A stretch of 64,000 bases of DNA, from assembly GCF_945859705.1 (NCBI RefSeq), contig NC_079135.1, forward strand, positions 20,896,501 to 20,960,500, written 5' to 3'. Below are positions 24,882-36,473 of the stretch, piece by piece (positions within the stretch are counted from its first letter, which is position 1; each line of letters begins with the position of its first letter). The notes beneath the pieces were generated by a model. The model did not search any database. It was not told the origin of the DNA and saw only the letters and a program-made list of their open reading frames with translations. This DNA is from Episyrphus balteatus. Lineage: Eukaryota > Arthropoda > Insecta > Diptera > Syrphidae. Position numbers and translations under genes: made by a program.

Positions 24882-26107
24882 CAGGGATGGCGAACCAATG
24901 GCACGCGTGCAATTGGTGGCACGCCATAAAAAATATCCGGCACGCCACCAATTAAGTAATTCAATTGCCACTTGAGCGACATTCAACGATTTTTCCAGTA
25001 AAATTTTTCTTGAGATTTTGTAAAACTGTAAAAACCTCTTCTTCTCAGAAGAAGATTCTCACGTTCTGAAGAACGGATTGAGTTTACATGAAAAACCAGA
25101 CGAAGTAAAATTAACTGAATAGTTTTTTATCGGTAGGTAATTAGGTTTTCACAAGTTAAAGAATTATCGGAAATGCTGTGTAGGTCTACTATGGACCCTG
25201 ATACGACATCTTTTGATAAACTTAGCATGTCTAAATTTTACTGGTAGGAAATTGAAGAAATCGAAATGTAGCTGAACGAATTTGTCCGATATCGACTCAA
25301 AAATTAGTCGAAAAGGAAAGAGTTGGAATCAATCAAACTAGAGAGGGTGGAAGACAATATGACGAACAATTCCAAATTAATGGAAACATGAAATTGGAAA
25401 AGTTGGAGATCTTGACAATATTTTCACCTACTTACGCCTGTGAGTCATAATGTGTCCAAATGAATAACATTAAAGATTCGCTTAGAAGCATATCGTCAGA
25501 TGATTCCAACTTTATCTTTCAGTTCAGCCTGCATTTTGCTGAAACGTAGCCCTGATATAAACTACTTGACATCGAGTTCAAAACAAGAGAAGTCATGCTA
25601 CAATATTTCTTTCACTTTTTATTTTTTGTTTCTTTGTTTTATTTTGTTGAGGTACATCTAAAAATTGAAAAGTGAAAAATTTCAAATTCATTTTTTTCAA
25701 ACTCAGTTTTTCCGAACGTCAAATTTGAAACAATGATGCAGAAAGCTTATTTTTTGGTTCCAAAAACAATTTTCGTAGTTTTTTTCAAAAACAAATAGCG
25801 CTATAGAGAAATAATAATTTTGTAAATCTCCCACTTTTTGAAAAAAGTGGCCATTTAGTTATACCTTTAATCTGAAATTTTGTTTTTTTTTTTATTAAAA
25901 TGAACTACAATAATAATGTGTTATTTTCAAATTTAAATTAATAGGTGTGTTTACAAATATAACGCTGCGTAGTTTAAAATTAATTATTTTTGCTTCTAGT
26001 GGTCACAAGAAAAAAACTAGATCAAAACTGTATGGCACGCCGAAGGCACCTAAATAAATATTTTTTTTTAAATGGCCACGAGGCTCTAAAAAGGTTTGCC
26101 ATCCCTG
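24882..26107 (+). mobile_element. hAT-family element with perfect 8-bp TSD
   Basis: TIRs are CAGGGATGGCGAACC and GGTTTGCCATCCCTG. Both flanks carry ATCTATAA (24874-24881 and 26108-26115). Subterminal GGCACGC motifs recur at both ends. The interior holds remains of a transposase reading frame (see 25391-25513), so this is an internally decayed copy rather than a pure MITE. hAT transposases make 8-bp duplications, so the structure and the protein remnant agree. Confidence 0.9.
25391..25513 (+). pseudogene. hAT transposase C-terminal dimerisation remnant
   Basis: In the frame starting at 25391 the DNA reads KLEKLEILTIFSPTYACES, then a stop, then CVQMNNIKDSLRS. This matches the general pattern of the hAT C-terminal domain (LTIFGSTYxCES followed by an MNxIKxxxRS segment). 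An in-frame TAA interrupts the motif, and frames are broken up- and downstream, so it is not functional. It lies in the right half of the element, where the transposase C-terminus is expected for a plus-strand gene. Confidence 0.75.
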
Positions 26108-26115
26108 ATCTATAA

Positions 26116-26911
26116 GATCTTTTTTAATATCCATATATGCTGTTTACCAGAAAATGAACGTTCTTAAAAAAAATGTGTTGACTTAACACTTTAGAGCCGT
26201 TTAATCTTCAAAAATAAACTTGATCCAAATTAGTTAAGTCAAGAAAAATCTCTAATTCATAAAAATATGTTGGAAATATCAATGTGATTAATTACTAAAT
26301 GTAAGAATTCTTTTTGAGCTAATATAAAACTGTAGAAAAATAGCTTTTCTTTTTCTGTCTTCCTCTTTGCTTATAACAAATTAAAATACATTTTTTTATT
26401 TGAAAATTAAAAATTAATGCAAATACAAAGGAGTTACCTAAGTCAACTTACGCCCTTGGTATCACATAATTTTAAAAAATTTTGACTTAAAGCCTTTGTA
26501 CCGAATCATTTCTAACGGAAAGGGATAAACTAGAGCTATAGCGATAGGACCAAAAGAAAATGGAAAAAAAAAACTGACTGAAGTCCAATTAAAATCCGAA
26601 AGTCGTTTTTCTTTACTTAACCCCTTTGTAACCGGCAGCAAAGAAATATAAACTGAAATTTAGTTGAGACCAGAGATTTAAAATAAATCTCAACTTTTTG
26701 AAAGGTTCTTTAATAACTCTAATTTGTTGCCGCTGTCAATAAAGGTTATAAAATAACATTTATTTAAGAAAATATAAAAAATCAGTCAACCAGAGTGAGA
26801 TTTATCGATGAGGAAAAAAATCTATTTAAAGTAAGGTGGTAACTCTCAGAGAGAAACCAATTGAAAATAAAGGTTGAGACTCTCTTCTATTTAAAAAAAA
26901 AAAATCATGTG
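26116..26911. other. Intergenic, no gene recognised
   Basis: A/T-rich, with scattered 'AGAGCCGTTT' and A runs. I see nothing that can be delimited. Confidence 0.5.
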
Positions 26912-27786
26912 TGCAATTCACACGTGGTAGAAGTGAAACCTTAAAAAATCATTTTTCTTGCAAAAAAAAAAAAAAAATAGAAAAAATCTACCTAATTTTA
27001 TTCTAGCACCTTCAAATCCATGTTTTTTATATGACAACCTAGATAAATTTTATATCATCTGAAAGCTTAGCTCAAAATATATATATCGATCAGGTGTATG
27101 AACATCTACAAAAAGAGCTAGAATTTTTTAAACTCGATAAAATTTCATCCAAAAAGCAAAAAAAACATTTATTTTTATGTTCTCATGCTATTAAATCATT
27201 TTTTTTGTTTGACAACCTATAAAAAGTTTTATACCATGTGAAAGCTTATTGTTTCACCTTGTATAATGATGCATAAATCTTATTTAAAAGATGTCTACAA
27301 GAGAAGTTAGAATTTTTTAAAGTCAACCATGTCGAATTTCCAGACTGAGATTACGGTACTTCCTACACTGGTAGCTGGTCATCGCCAACAGATCTCCACA
27401 GGTGTTTTGAGGTATTTTTAAATTTTTTTCAATTTAAAATTGTGTAACTTGTAGAGCACGTAACGTTATGTGTGATATATCAAATAAAAGGTTATGTTAT
27501 CAGCATGCGTATTAAAGTTAAACCAAATATGTATGTGCTCTAGATCAAAAGATATAACTTGTGTTGGAAAAGAACATCTTTTTACCGTTATCTCCGAATT
27601 TTGAATATGAAATTAATTGAAATTTTGTACAATAATATATTATTTAATTACCTATCTACAGTACAAATTTTATTCATCTATCTATTAAAACAAAAAAGTT
27701 ATAACAAGTTGAAGTCGTGTCGCGTTTTCGTTTCATCTTGTTTCAAATCACTACGATACTAAAGAAGTTTTCACTTCAAAAACTGT
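26912..27786 (+). repeat. Long interspersed repeat, copy 1 (inverted copy at 52.8-53.9 kb)
   Basis: Nearly colinear with the reverse complement of 52807-53880. Shared phrases include 'CACACGTGGTAGAAGTGAAA' at one edge, 'ATATATATCGATCAGGT', 'TCTACAAAAAGAGCTAGAA', 'ACAGATCTCCACAGGTGTTT', 'GTTGAAGTCGTGTCGCG' and 'GAAGTTTTCACTTCAAAAA' at the other. The 53-kb copy carries an extra ~125-bp tandem unit. Here the outer TIRs found around the 53-kb copy are absent, so this is a truncated family member. The 67-codon open frame inside is not protein-like. Confidence 0.8.
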
Positions 27787-30660
27787 ATAGTGCCATCTAT
27801 TAAATACGAAAAAGTAATCGGCAACCCTACACAAAAAAAACTTAAAAACACCAAAAATACTTATTGTAGCCACCCATTTCATACGGTGAATAATAGAGTA
27901 AAAGGTTAAAAAAGTTTTCAAATTTTAGGTTGGACCTTATTCTATCTAAAAAATGTCAGGTGCCATCTCTAAATACGAGCACTTACTCGAAAAACTCTTA
28001 ATTTTTAGCCAAAATGTATTTGTTTGGTCTTTAATTTGGCATCTAATTTTAATTTATTTAATAATAAAGAATAATAAGATATTCTCTCTTAATTTCTTTT
28101 ATCGGATCCCCATCTTTTATCTGCCTAAGATGAACTGAAATTAAAAAAAAAAAAATGTTAGAAGCACTTCAGTTTTCTAAACACCTTTTTCAAGTAATTC
28201 TGTACAACTAAAATTCAAATTTCGTTACTCAAAATCATTTTTTTTTTTAATTTGAGACGTCATTGTTCTTATCTACAGCAAGATTAATATTTTTACAATT
28301 TTTAATTCGACAAAAGCATTTTGGCTTACATATGAGTTCCTTCCATGCACCTTACATTTTTTTTTCCTTTTCGAACATTTGTTCAGCATTACGAAAATCA
28401 AACAATTACCTAATTATTTCGCAACACTCCCCCAGCACGATTATGTAGGTATACTTATATACAATTCCTTCATGTTTACATTTAATTTATTCTGCCATGA
28501 ATTCTCCTTTTGTCCATAGTCATCATCAGTAGCTCGTTTTTTTTTTTTGCCAAAAGTCCGCAAAGGTGTGTACAATTATCCAAAACATACGAATGCAAAT
28601 TAATCCCCCTTCAACACCTACAACACCTACGCCACTTAAAATAAATGTCTTCTGTTCGTGCTAATGCAAAAGAAAAAGAAAAAATTTCCAATCAATTTTC
28701 CACGCACATCCCGGAGGGAAACTCCTCTAAAAACCGCACATGTATTATTTTATATTACCGACCAGGGCGCGTCCGTTTATCTTTATCCATCGTCGTTTGG
28801 TCATCAGTCTCTGTTCTACAATTCAGTTCCGCTACCTGTCACTATATCCAGCCTAAAAGTTCCTCAACTGGACTATGCGAGTGTGTATGTGTGTGTCTTG
28901 AAGCGAAGAAAATATGTTTTGGCTAAGTCCAATATTCGATTGGAAAATCTCAAACGAACCAGGAAATCCAAACCATATGAAAGAGATTAACCACCAAAGC
29001 GTAACCACATGACGCGCGCCTTCTTCATACTAAAAAGATCTTCATTCGACTTTTAAGAAGCATCATCAGAACCACCACTACCACGACCACAATTCATACA
29101 ACAAGCATCAGAAGCTGTGTATCAGGGCGAGTCAGAATTCATCCTCCCCAGCAGAAGACCAGAGAGTGCTATAGTGCAGGCAATTGACTCCGTCGTCATC
29201 ATAATCATCAGCATCTTCGTCGTCTTTGTGTAAACACAAAACGCCAAATAACCATAAGTGAGATTCAAGATTGAGTTTCTTCCCGAAGAAGACAACGATA
29301 ATAAGTCACCAGGCCTGGTTAAGGGGTGAACCCCGGCAGCGCCTTTTACTCCTTTTCCACAGGGAATATTCCCTCAACGACGCGGGATGCTAACGCCATG
29401 AAATTCCGAAGGCGCTAGTAAACGCTTCTGGGCGTTGTGTTTACACCACGCCACCGACCGCCGCCGCCGATTGCTTCTTTTTTGTGTTCTTTTAATATAT
29501 GCATGCATTATGCATGCAACAACGCAGATACCACTTATATCGGAGCCCTGCTGGGGTTGTCTAGGCGCTAACATATTCAGGTGAGAACAATGCCGGATTG
29601 CAGCTTCTAACATTCAAAAGAAGAAATTCTCCTGCGGCGAATGCAGTTCACAAGTGTTTTTCAGTTGCGGCTAATTTATTAAGCTGAGTGCGGTCACGCA
29701 GGGTGACTTATTACCCAAATTAGTTCAAATCAGGAAGTGTGCTATGGAAAAATAAAGAAATTTTGGTAGCGATTTTATTTTAATAGAACCAAAATCATTG
29801 AATTTTGAAGCTTTTTTGCAAATCTTATGACGCAATTGATTGCTAAATAAATTTCCTGGAAGAGCATTGTGGTGGAATGCACTTTTAATCTTATTTTTGA
29901 AACATTAAAACAAGGTCCAAATTTTAAATGATAGATTGACACATTTATAAGACACATGTGACTCTTCAAAAAGAGCTCGAACAACAAAACATTTTCACGC
30001 TAATTTAGCCAAAAAGATACCCTAATGAATCTTGCCAGCTGATTTTGCTCAGTATTCCAATTCTAAACAACTACGCTACGAGTTTATAGCCTTTCCATTT
30101 CTAAAGAAGTTTTTGTTTTGTTTTAAATTTTTTATTTTACGATTTTAAGAATATTTTGCACTGTCCCACTTAGATACACACTCTAATAAATCATGCACAG
30201 TATGTTTTGTACATCGTATTGTCTAGATCAGCCGACTATGCCCAGGTTTACATAAAGTCATCTTAATGGCCCATTTAATTTTAGCAGTTCAAATTTATCC
30301 GAATGCATTGTAAATTTGTGAAAAAAGCAGCGAAAGGTATTTTTAGAGTGACCAGCTTCCTCAAAGTTAAACACGTATTTATGAAAAAAAAACTCAAATT
30401 TTGTCAAAAAAAAATAGTTGAAAAACATGTTTTTGTTATGGTAGTTAGTTTTTAGCCAATACCATGCAATTGCACGAAACATTTGAACTTTTAAATTAAG
30501 ATACTTCTACCGGTATTCTTGCAACTTTTTTTAACTTAGGAGACTCAAACCAATTCATCAAGAAATAATTTATTGTATATAATGTGAGTTATTTATGATC
30601 TGTAACTAGGTAAAGAGTAGCAAAATTTAAAAATCGTTTATGAGCGCTAGAAGAATACCA
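27787..30660. other. Intergenic with a GC-richer island at 28.6-29.64 kb
   Basis: Two related phrases, 'TGCCATCTATTAAATACGA' (about 27790) and 'TGCCATCTCTAAATACGA' (about 27960), suggest another degraded repeat. From about 28600 to 29640 the DNA is of ordinary complexity and about half GC in its right part. It includes open frames of 93 and 110 codons that overlap in different frames and resemble no protein I know. This island could be regulatory DNA or a non-coding exon. The part after 29640 is AT-rich and empty. Confidence 0.5.
29308..29518. promoter_or_regulatory. Cluster of palindromes in a GC island
   Basis: Within about 210 bases lie ACCAGGCCTGGT (29308-29319, perfect), GGGGT-GA-ACCCC (29323-29334), AGGGAATATTCCCT (29361-29374, perfect), GGCGTTGTGT-TT-ACACCACGCC (29431-29452, one mismatch) and TGCATGCA twice (29500-29507 and 29511-29518). 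Such density of dyads is unlike the surrounding DNA and could be binding sites for dimeric factors. No function can be assigned from sequence alone. Confidence 0.4.
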
Positions 30661-30665
30661 TTCTT

Positions 30666-30800
30666 ATGGCCGATTTCATAAACATTTAACAAGCTTTTAA
30701 AATTTTAACTTTTAAGTGACGTTTTTTGTATGGAACAAACGCCATTTTAGAATTTAAAATCCTGATAAATATTTAAAAGGGCTTTATGAAATTGGCAATT
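30666..30800. repeat. MITE-like element with GATTTCATAAA termini
   Basis: ATGGCCGATTTCATAAA at the left is mirrored by TTTATGAAATTGGCAAT at the right, about 135 bases apart, with an A/T-rich non-coding centre. The exact ends and target duplication are unclear. Confidence 0.5.
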
Positions 30801-30920
30801 ATAGTTGGGTTTGTCATAGTGAATTTAACATTTTGATTTCAGGTTTGATCACTGCAATTAAAAGAAATCGCAATTGACCAAAAGGAACAATCAGTCAAAA
30901 ATAAAAAGAGTAATGCAGTG

Positions 30921-31007
30921 CCCGACTAACAAATTTGCTTCTATAAAGCCTTACAGATGTTAATGTAGCTCTTGTAAAGCTTTATAAAAGGGATAATGTT
31001 TGTTGGG
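30921..31007. repeat. Short MITE-like dyad
   Basis: CCCGACTAACAAATTTGC plus TATAAAGC is mirrored by GCTTTATAAAAGGGA plus TGTTTGTTGGG. At under 90 bp it is very short, with an imperfect inverted repeat along most of its length. Confidence 0.45.
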
Positions 31008-31889
31008 TGACTCTTAGTTAGGTAAGTCAGTAAGCCCAATTTAGAATTATAGTTATAACGTTTTGACTACAATAAAGTAGTATCAATTTCCAGTTGATAT
31101 CTAACATAATTAACTCCTACTGAAAAGAATGCATTATCACTAACTCTTCTTCAGCAGCTGATTTTTAACATCATAGTTTTAAATTTTCATACGATTTTGT
31201 GTTTCCGCCTATTTTTGAAGTTCGATCAAAAAAGCTAAATTTTTGTTTAGCTACACTTCACTCGATTGGTTGAATATTTTTAAATGAAACTCTTTTTGAA
31301 AACTACTTTTCTCAATAAGCAAAAAAGTATCTTCTTAAACTGTCGCAATATTTAAGGTATTGCTATGGTACTGATTTTGAAAAAAAAATTGAAAAATCGA
31401 AGTGAACTGATTGTTTACTTTAGTTGTATTTAACAGTTTTTTTTATATTTGTTATTATTAAGTATTGTCCTTTAAGGCCCTCTCCTCTCTGTACCATTAA
31501 ACTTGAAACAAATTATATATAGAAAAAGTTCAATAAAAACATCTTAGAACCTTAGTTATTTCTTACTAAGCTAATCTTGAAAATTCTATTTTTTAAGAAA
31601 AAGGATATACTCAACGCCACTTTTCGCATATTGCCAAAATTTATCCCACTATTTATTATGCAGATGCACTCCAAATATATCTAAAAGTCTAACCAATACC
31701 CAACTGTGAAACTCATACACAGCTATATCACATTTTTAAAGATGAAACAATTTACAGTTTCTGCAAAACTTTGAAGACTATTAACTATTCAAAGTTTGAA
31801 AATTTTCATGAAATGTTTCTATTAAGGAAACCTAAAAAAGTCTTAAAAAGAACTAGTGATATATAATTACTGAACTATTTTCCACGTAT

Positions 31890-32251
31890 ACACAGAGAGC
31901 CTATATGTTTTATAAGGAAATCTTATTAAAATAAACGATTAAAAAGGTTTTTTTTTAAGGAGATTTCTTATTAGTTTTATAGAGAAAATCTTCTTAAAAT
32001 TTGAGTGAAGAGTTAATTTTTTTTCCATCTTGGCACTATAACAAAAATCGCGATCAATATTTTTGTATAGCAGGTTGGTTTAGGTGGTAAGGTGTGCGGC
32101 TAATGATTTAGAGTCTTCAGTTCGATTTCCGGCATGGTCGTCGTTTTTTTCTACAAGTGCAGATTTTAAAACAATAAGAAAAAAGCGATTGTTTTAATAA
32201 AAAATCTTATTGTTTTTGTTCTATATTATGTAGTCTATTTTTCTCTGTGTA
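31890..32251 (+). mobile_element. TIR element enclosing a tRNA-like sequence
   Basis: TACACAGAGA (31890-31899) and TCTCTGTGTA (32242-32251) form perfect 10-bp TIRs. Just inside, AAGGAAATCTTATT and AATCTTATTG-type blocks occur near both ends. The centre holds a tRNA-like module (32071-32140). A SINE normally has a tRNA head at its very 5' end and no TIRs, so this is either a SINE inserted in a MITE or a chimeric element. No clear target duplication is visible. Confidence 0.6.
32071..32140 (+). pseudogene. tRNA-like sequence with A and B boxes
   Basis: TGGTTTAGGTGG (32076-32087) fits the polymerase III A box and GTTCGATTTCC (32120-32130) fits the B box, with tRNA-like spacing. The CTAATGA at the anticodon-loop position would read AAT (Ile-like), and TTCGATTTCCGGCATGG recalls the 3' half of tRNA-Ile. 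The acceptor and anticodon stems do not pair well, so it is not a functional tRNA. It is best read as a tRNA-derived relic. Confidence 0.6.
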
Positions 32252-35149
32252 CCACCATCATTTTAACAAGGCCAATACATCAATTCTGAATTTCAGAGCT
32301 CTGCATTTCAAATCAAACTGAAATTCCGTTCTTCGTAATTCTGCTTTTTTGTCTTTAAAAAAATATGCTTTATTTAAATTCTGCTTTTCAAAGTCTGCCA
32401 ACTATATCTAAACAAAAAATTTCTGAAAATTTGGTTTCTTTTCATAGAAAATGCGCATAAATCGTGCTTAAATAAGTAGGAGAGTAATTTTTCAATATTT
32501 TGCAAAAATTAAAAGTTTTCAAACCCCCCTTTTTAATTTTTTGCAGAGTTTTGGAAAACAGAAAAGTTTAAAACAAAAACGAATTTATTTTTTGAATCAA
32601 TTCCATACAAAATTTGCTGTGCATAGTAATCATCAACTTGCACTTGGTTTTATGATTTTAAAATTATTTAGATAAATGCTTTTTTTTATGCATTCATATA
32701 TGCACAAACATACAATCATTTAAAATAAAAAAATAATTTGGATCTATTAATCGCAGTTTCTCTAATTGTAATGACATATTTCATTTACGTTTCGGTTCAA
32801 TGAGCCCTAACGGTTTATTTAACCAAATTTTTATTTTTAAGAAGTTCTGTAAGAAATGTCCTCACTCATATCATACAAAAAATACAAATAAATATCTTTT
32901 AAGAATTGACCTACATCAAGTGGCAAATCGAATGATGTATGGGTCACTATGGCGTATGCGTACCATTTTTTTTTATAGAAAAAAAAAATAGTTAATAAAA
33001 CATTTCCATCGCTGACTACATCTAAGCAAATAATTTTGTATGATCATTTTCTAATATATTAAATTATATTTCAAACTGGGTGCTCATATTTTTACAATTC
33101 TTAGCCCCCCAGGGCTGGACTTAAAAGCTTTGTTATCAAATACAAAAACTGGTATTAGATTTCTTATACTACATTTTTCTGGCTACATAATATACAAAGT
33201 TTAATCAAGAAAATTCTGGGAAATCACGTTACATTTCTAAAAACCATGTTAAAACCTACACTTTAAAACATAGGACATGGTCACTCTTATTCTACTATTT
33301 TTTCTTCATATTATAAAAGTGCTTTGCCATTGTCGACAACTTGAAGGAATTTCCTTTTTTTTTCTTTTCTCATTTTTTTTTTTACTTTTTTTTATTTTTC
33401 TTTAATGTTTATTTTTGCTGCAAATATTTTCAAGAAGAGCATCATCATTTTTTTTGTTTACTTAATGTAAATATTTAAATATTTATAAGAAAAACATCAG
33501 ACTGTTGTTTGAGAAAACACTAAATGCGGGTGTGATATGTTCGAAAACACAATTTTTGCTTTTTCCTGAACGTAAAACGTATTTTTATCTTCTTTTTTTT
33601 TGTTTTGTTAATTTTCCATTTCATTGTTTTATTCAGTGGTCTTATTTTGAAGAGTTTTTATGTATTTTTGCATTTAAAGTCTTAAAGAAGAACAAATTTT
33701 TGTATTTATTTAGTTAAAGTCATTTTATGATTAATGACAATAACAAATTGGGGTTATTTTGAAATATATTCGAAATTTAATTTATTGCATTTTTTCCAAG
33801 GACGTTGTTTTGGAATGAATGGAAAAAATATTTTAGTATTTGGATAAGAGTAGGAGAGGTATTTTTACGTTTGAAACATTTCAAAACAATTTGACCATGA
33901 CGTAAAATTTTCTGATAGAAATTTTTTCTAGAGTTTTGAAAAGAGGACACTGTAGAATTTTCAGTTCCAGAAATCTATCAGTGATATCTTCTACAAATCA
34001 AAAGAAGATAAGCTTATAGAAATAAGTCGAAAACATCTACCTTCTCCATGACCTACATTTTAACTTACCTAAAAACTCAGTACTCAACTAACCTGCAATA
34101 AGTCTTTCATTCATTATCATTTTCAATAATTCTTCTTGATTAATTGTTGAAATATTTACTAATATTAAAAAATTCTCTAAAAAAAAACAATGTTTTCTTC
34201 CCAAAATTTATAACCATACAAGATTCATTCATAAATACATCAATACCCGCATTGAAAACTTAATTTACATTCAATTGGGCGATATCGAGTCTAGAAAGCT
34301 GAAGCTACCAGCCTCCACAATTCAATTATTCTCTCTCTAATCTCCAAAACAAGGTGGCATATCCATTCACAGCTTTCTCACATTCATATCTGTTTACCAC
34401 ATAAACAAACAATTTTTCTTCTCCTTAGAACAAGCATTTAGCTGATTACGATATCCACATAAGATCCCACAGATACAAATTATGTGAATTCTGAAATTTT
34501 ATTTTCGTATTTTCGAATAAATTAAATCCGGTTATCCGATTCGAAGAAATTGCTTTCGAGAAATATACGGCGCGCGCCCCCTGGTGTGACTGTGTGTCAT
34601 TATTAAATCATTCATTGGGAAGAACGTTTTTTTTTTGGTATTAGCGGACTTGATGAGTATAATGTGGCCCAGTTTTTAAGGTGCGAAAGAAAGATTCAGG
34701 TATTGAAAATTTTATGACTTTTTTTTCGTTTTTTTTTTCGATTAGAATTGTCTACAATTTTGGTTGAAGTATGGCGCACTCCTGGCGTTTTAGCTTCCGA
34801 TATTCATTACCAAATCCAATAAATTTGCCTATTTGATTAGTAGCGAAATGAAAAATTATATTTTACGGATAAATTTATACTTAAACGCCGCTGACTGGCC
34901 GTGTGATGATGATTATTTGCAACGTTTTCGTATATTTGCTCAGTTGGATAAATTGTAATATAATACATTTTTAAATTTGAGATGCTGTGTTTTGTACTTT
35001 GTTGGTGGAAGGAAGAGTATCAGTTTATTTATTAGTAAACAGAATTAAAGCACATAAATAAAAATAGTTTATGAAGTTTTTGATTGAGATTGATCCACAA
35101 AAAAGATACATATTGTAATTATTTGATGTATTTTATGAGTTGCCATTGC
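32252..35149. other. Intergenic, with a complex patch at 34.28-34.64 kb
   Basis: Mostly A/T runs with no supported gene. From about 34280 to 34640 the sequence is more complex and includes a CTCF-like site. Confidence 0.5.
34574..34586 (-). promoter_or_regulatory. CTCF-like binding site
   Basis: On the minus strand the sequence reads CACCAGGGGGCGC, which matches the core of the known CTCF consensus (CCACCAGGGGGCGC) except for its first base. It sits in a GC spike (GGCGCGCGCCCCC on the plus strand) within AT-rich DNA. Insect CTCF binds a closely similar core at insulators. A chance match is possible. Confidence 0.5.
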
Positions 35150-35600
35150 GCAATGAATTATAATGTCCATAATTTTTCCCTCAAAATAATTTTTGACCCA
35201 TCGGCCATTCCAAAGTAACGGAGAAGACATATTGACCTTGTTTCCAGTTTATCTTGTTGAAGAAGCAATCGTTTTTCTTGAAACTTGATAGGTCTTAAGG
35301 ACTCATGATAAAGTTCTAGAAATTTCACGAAAAAATATTTAAATGTATCCAAACTATTCACAGATAAAGTGATAACGGAGAAGATGCGCACAAGTCTTCT
35401 CCGTTACCGTCTTTGTCTTGTAATAATTTAGCTATTTTGGATTAGTTTTTCTTGAAACTTCTAGAAATTCAACTTTATCATGAGCCCTTAAAAGCCACCA
35501 AGTTTCCAGAAAAAACTATTGCTTCTTCAATGACATAAACTAAATAATTAGTCCGAAAATGTCCTAAAAATGCTAAATGGAAAGGGCGCCATTGCAAATA
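35150..35600. repeat. Palindromic element centred at 35.39 kb
   Basis: At the centre, TAACGGAGAAGA (35373-35384) and TCTTCTCCGTTA (35395-35406) are perfect complements around a 10-base loop. Further out, GAAGCAATCGTTTTTCTTG and ACTCATGATAAAGTT (about 35269-35320) are mirrored by AACTTTATCATGAG and AACTATTGCTTCTTC (about 35470-35529). Probably a foldback MITE; terminal repeats are not clear. Confidence 0.65.
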
Positions 35601-35920
35601 AATAGCTTTCAATGAGTTATAAGATAACTATGCAAATCCTGACAAAACTAGTGAAGGCTGTCGAAAATATCTATATTTTTCTAAATTACTCTTTAACGTT
35701 AATAGCTTTCGAAAAGTGGTTTATCGAAAAAATTTTAAATTGCATGCTTCCGTCACAAATGGTACTATAAATCTATTTCTGTGAAAAAGGCAACGCTGAT
35801 TACAAACCAAAATTTTTGATTTAACTCGAAATGAAAAAAAAAAGAAAAAACGTTCGAAATTAAGAATTTTATTTATGAACGGAGAAAAAAAAAACACCTA
35901 AAAACAAACGGATTCCGTAT

Positions 35921-35999
35921 TAAATTAAGCGGATTTCTGCATGTTTTTTTTTAACAAGATGACTTCCGTCTTACTTTAAAAGGACAAATCTTCTTAATT
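35921..35999. repeat. Short interspersed repeat, copy 2
   Basis: Second copy of the 5261-5337 repeat: GGATTTCTGCAT, a T run, AAGATGACTTCCGTCTTA and GGACAAATCTTCTTAATT. A related AAGCGG/TAATTTAAGCGG phrase continues to about 36050. Confidence 0.5.
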
Positions 36000-36192
36000 T
36001 CATAAATGGGCAAATTAAAAAAATAAAAACCCACTTAATTTAAGCGGAATATCATCTTATTTTCATGTGGAACATTTTACTAATAGAAATTGGAGATCAA
36101 ACCTTCAACTTTTAAGTCAATAGTGCTTTATCATCAGCCTACCTTACTGTTGGAAATAAGTATGATAAATTACAACTAAAGCTTAGATCCGA

Positions 36193-36473
36193 CGATTTTT
36201 TTGTTTTTTTTTTTTTTTTATTTTTTTGGCTTGTAACTTTTTTAATATTCAGAATATCGAAGAAATGTTCTTAACATAAAAGGCGCGAAATTTAACTGTC
36301 TGCGTTTTTTGTATAACTTTTACCTAGTATTAATAGACGTCGAGATATTTAATAAATACTAAAATCTAAGATGGCGGCCAAAAGGTGAATGTCAGCCAAT
36401 TCTCTATTGAATGAGCAAAATAAAATTGGGGGTTGTAGAAACTGCTGGGTCAAATTATAAATGCACTGGACTA
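36193..36473. repeat. Single arm of the 22.6-kb foldback family
   Basis: Matches the right arm of 22578-23684: GGCTTGTAACTTTTTTAAT, AAGATGGCGGCC (36367 onward), AAACTGCTGGGTCAAATT and ATGCACTGGACTA, followed by TTA. It lacks the ~17-base insertion present in the 23.6-kb arm, so it preserves the older form of the terminus. The partner arm is missing. Confidence 0.8.

Noticed and set aside
25750..26040. Further transposase coding sequence right of the hAT dimerisation remnant
   Set aside because: Frames break repeatedly and no motif could be read, so it was not annotated.
28645..28990. Overlapping 93- and 110-codon open frames
   Set aside because: Two different frames are open over the same DNA, neither has a recognisable domain, and no splice or promoter signals support one.
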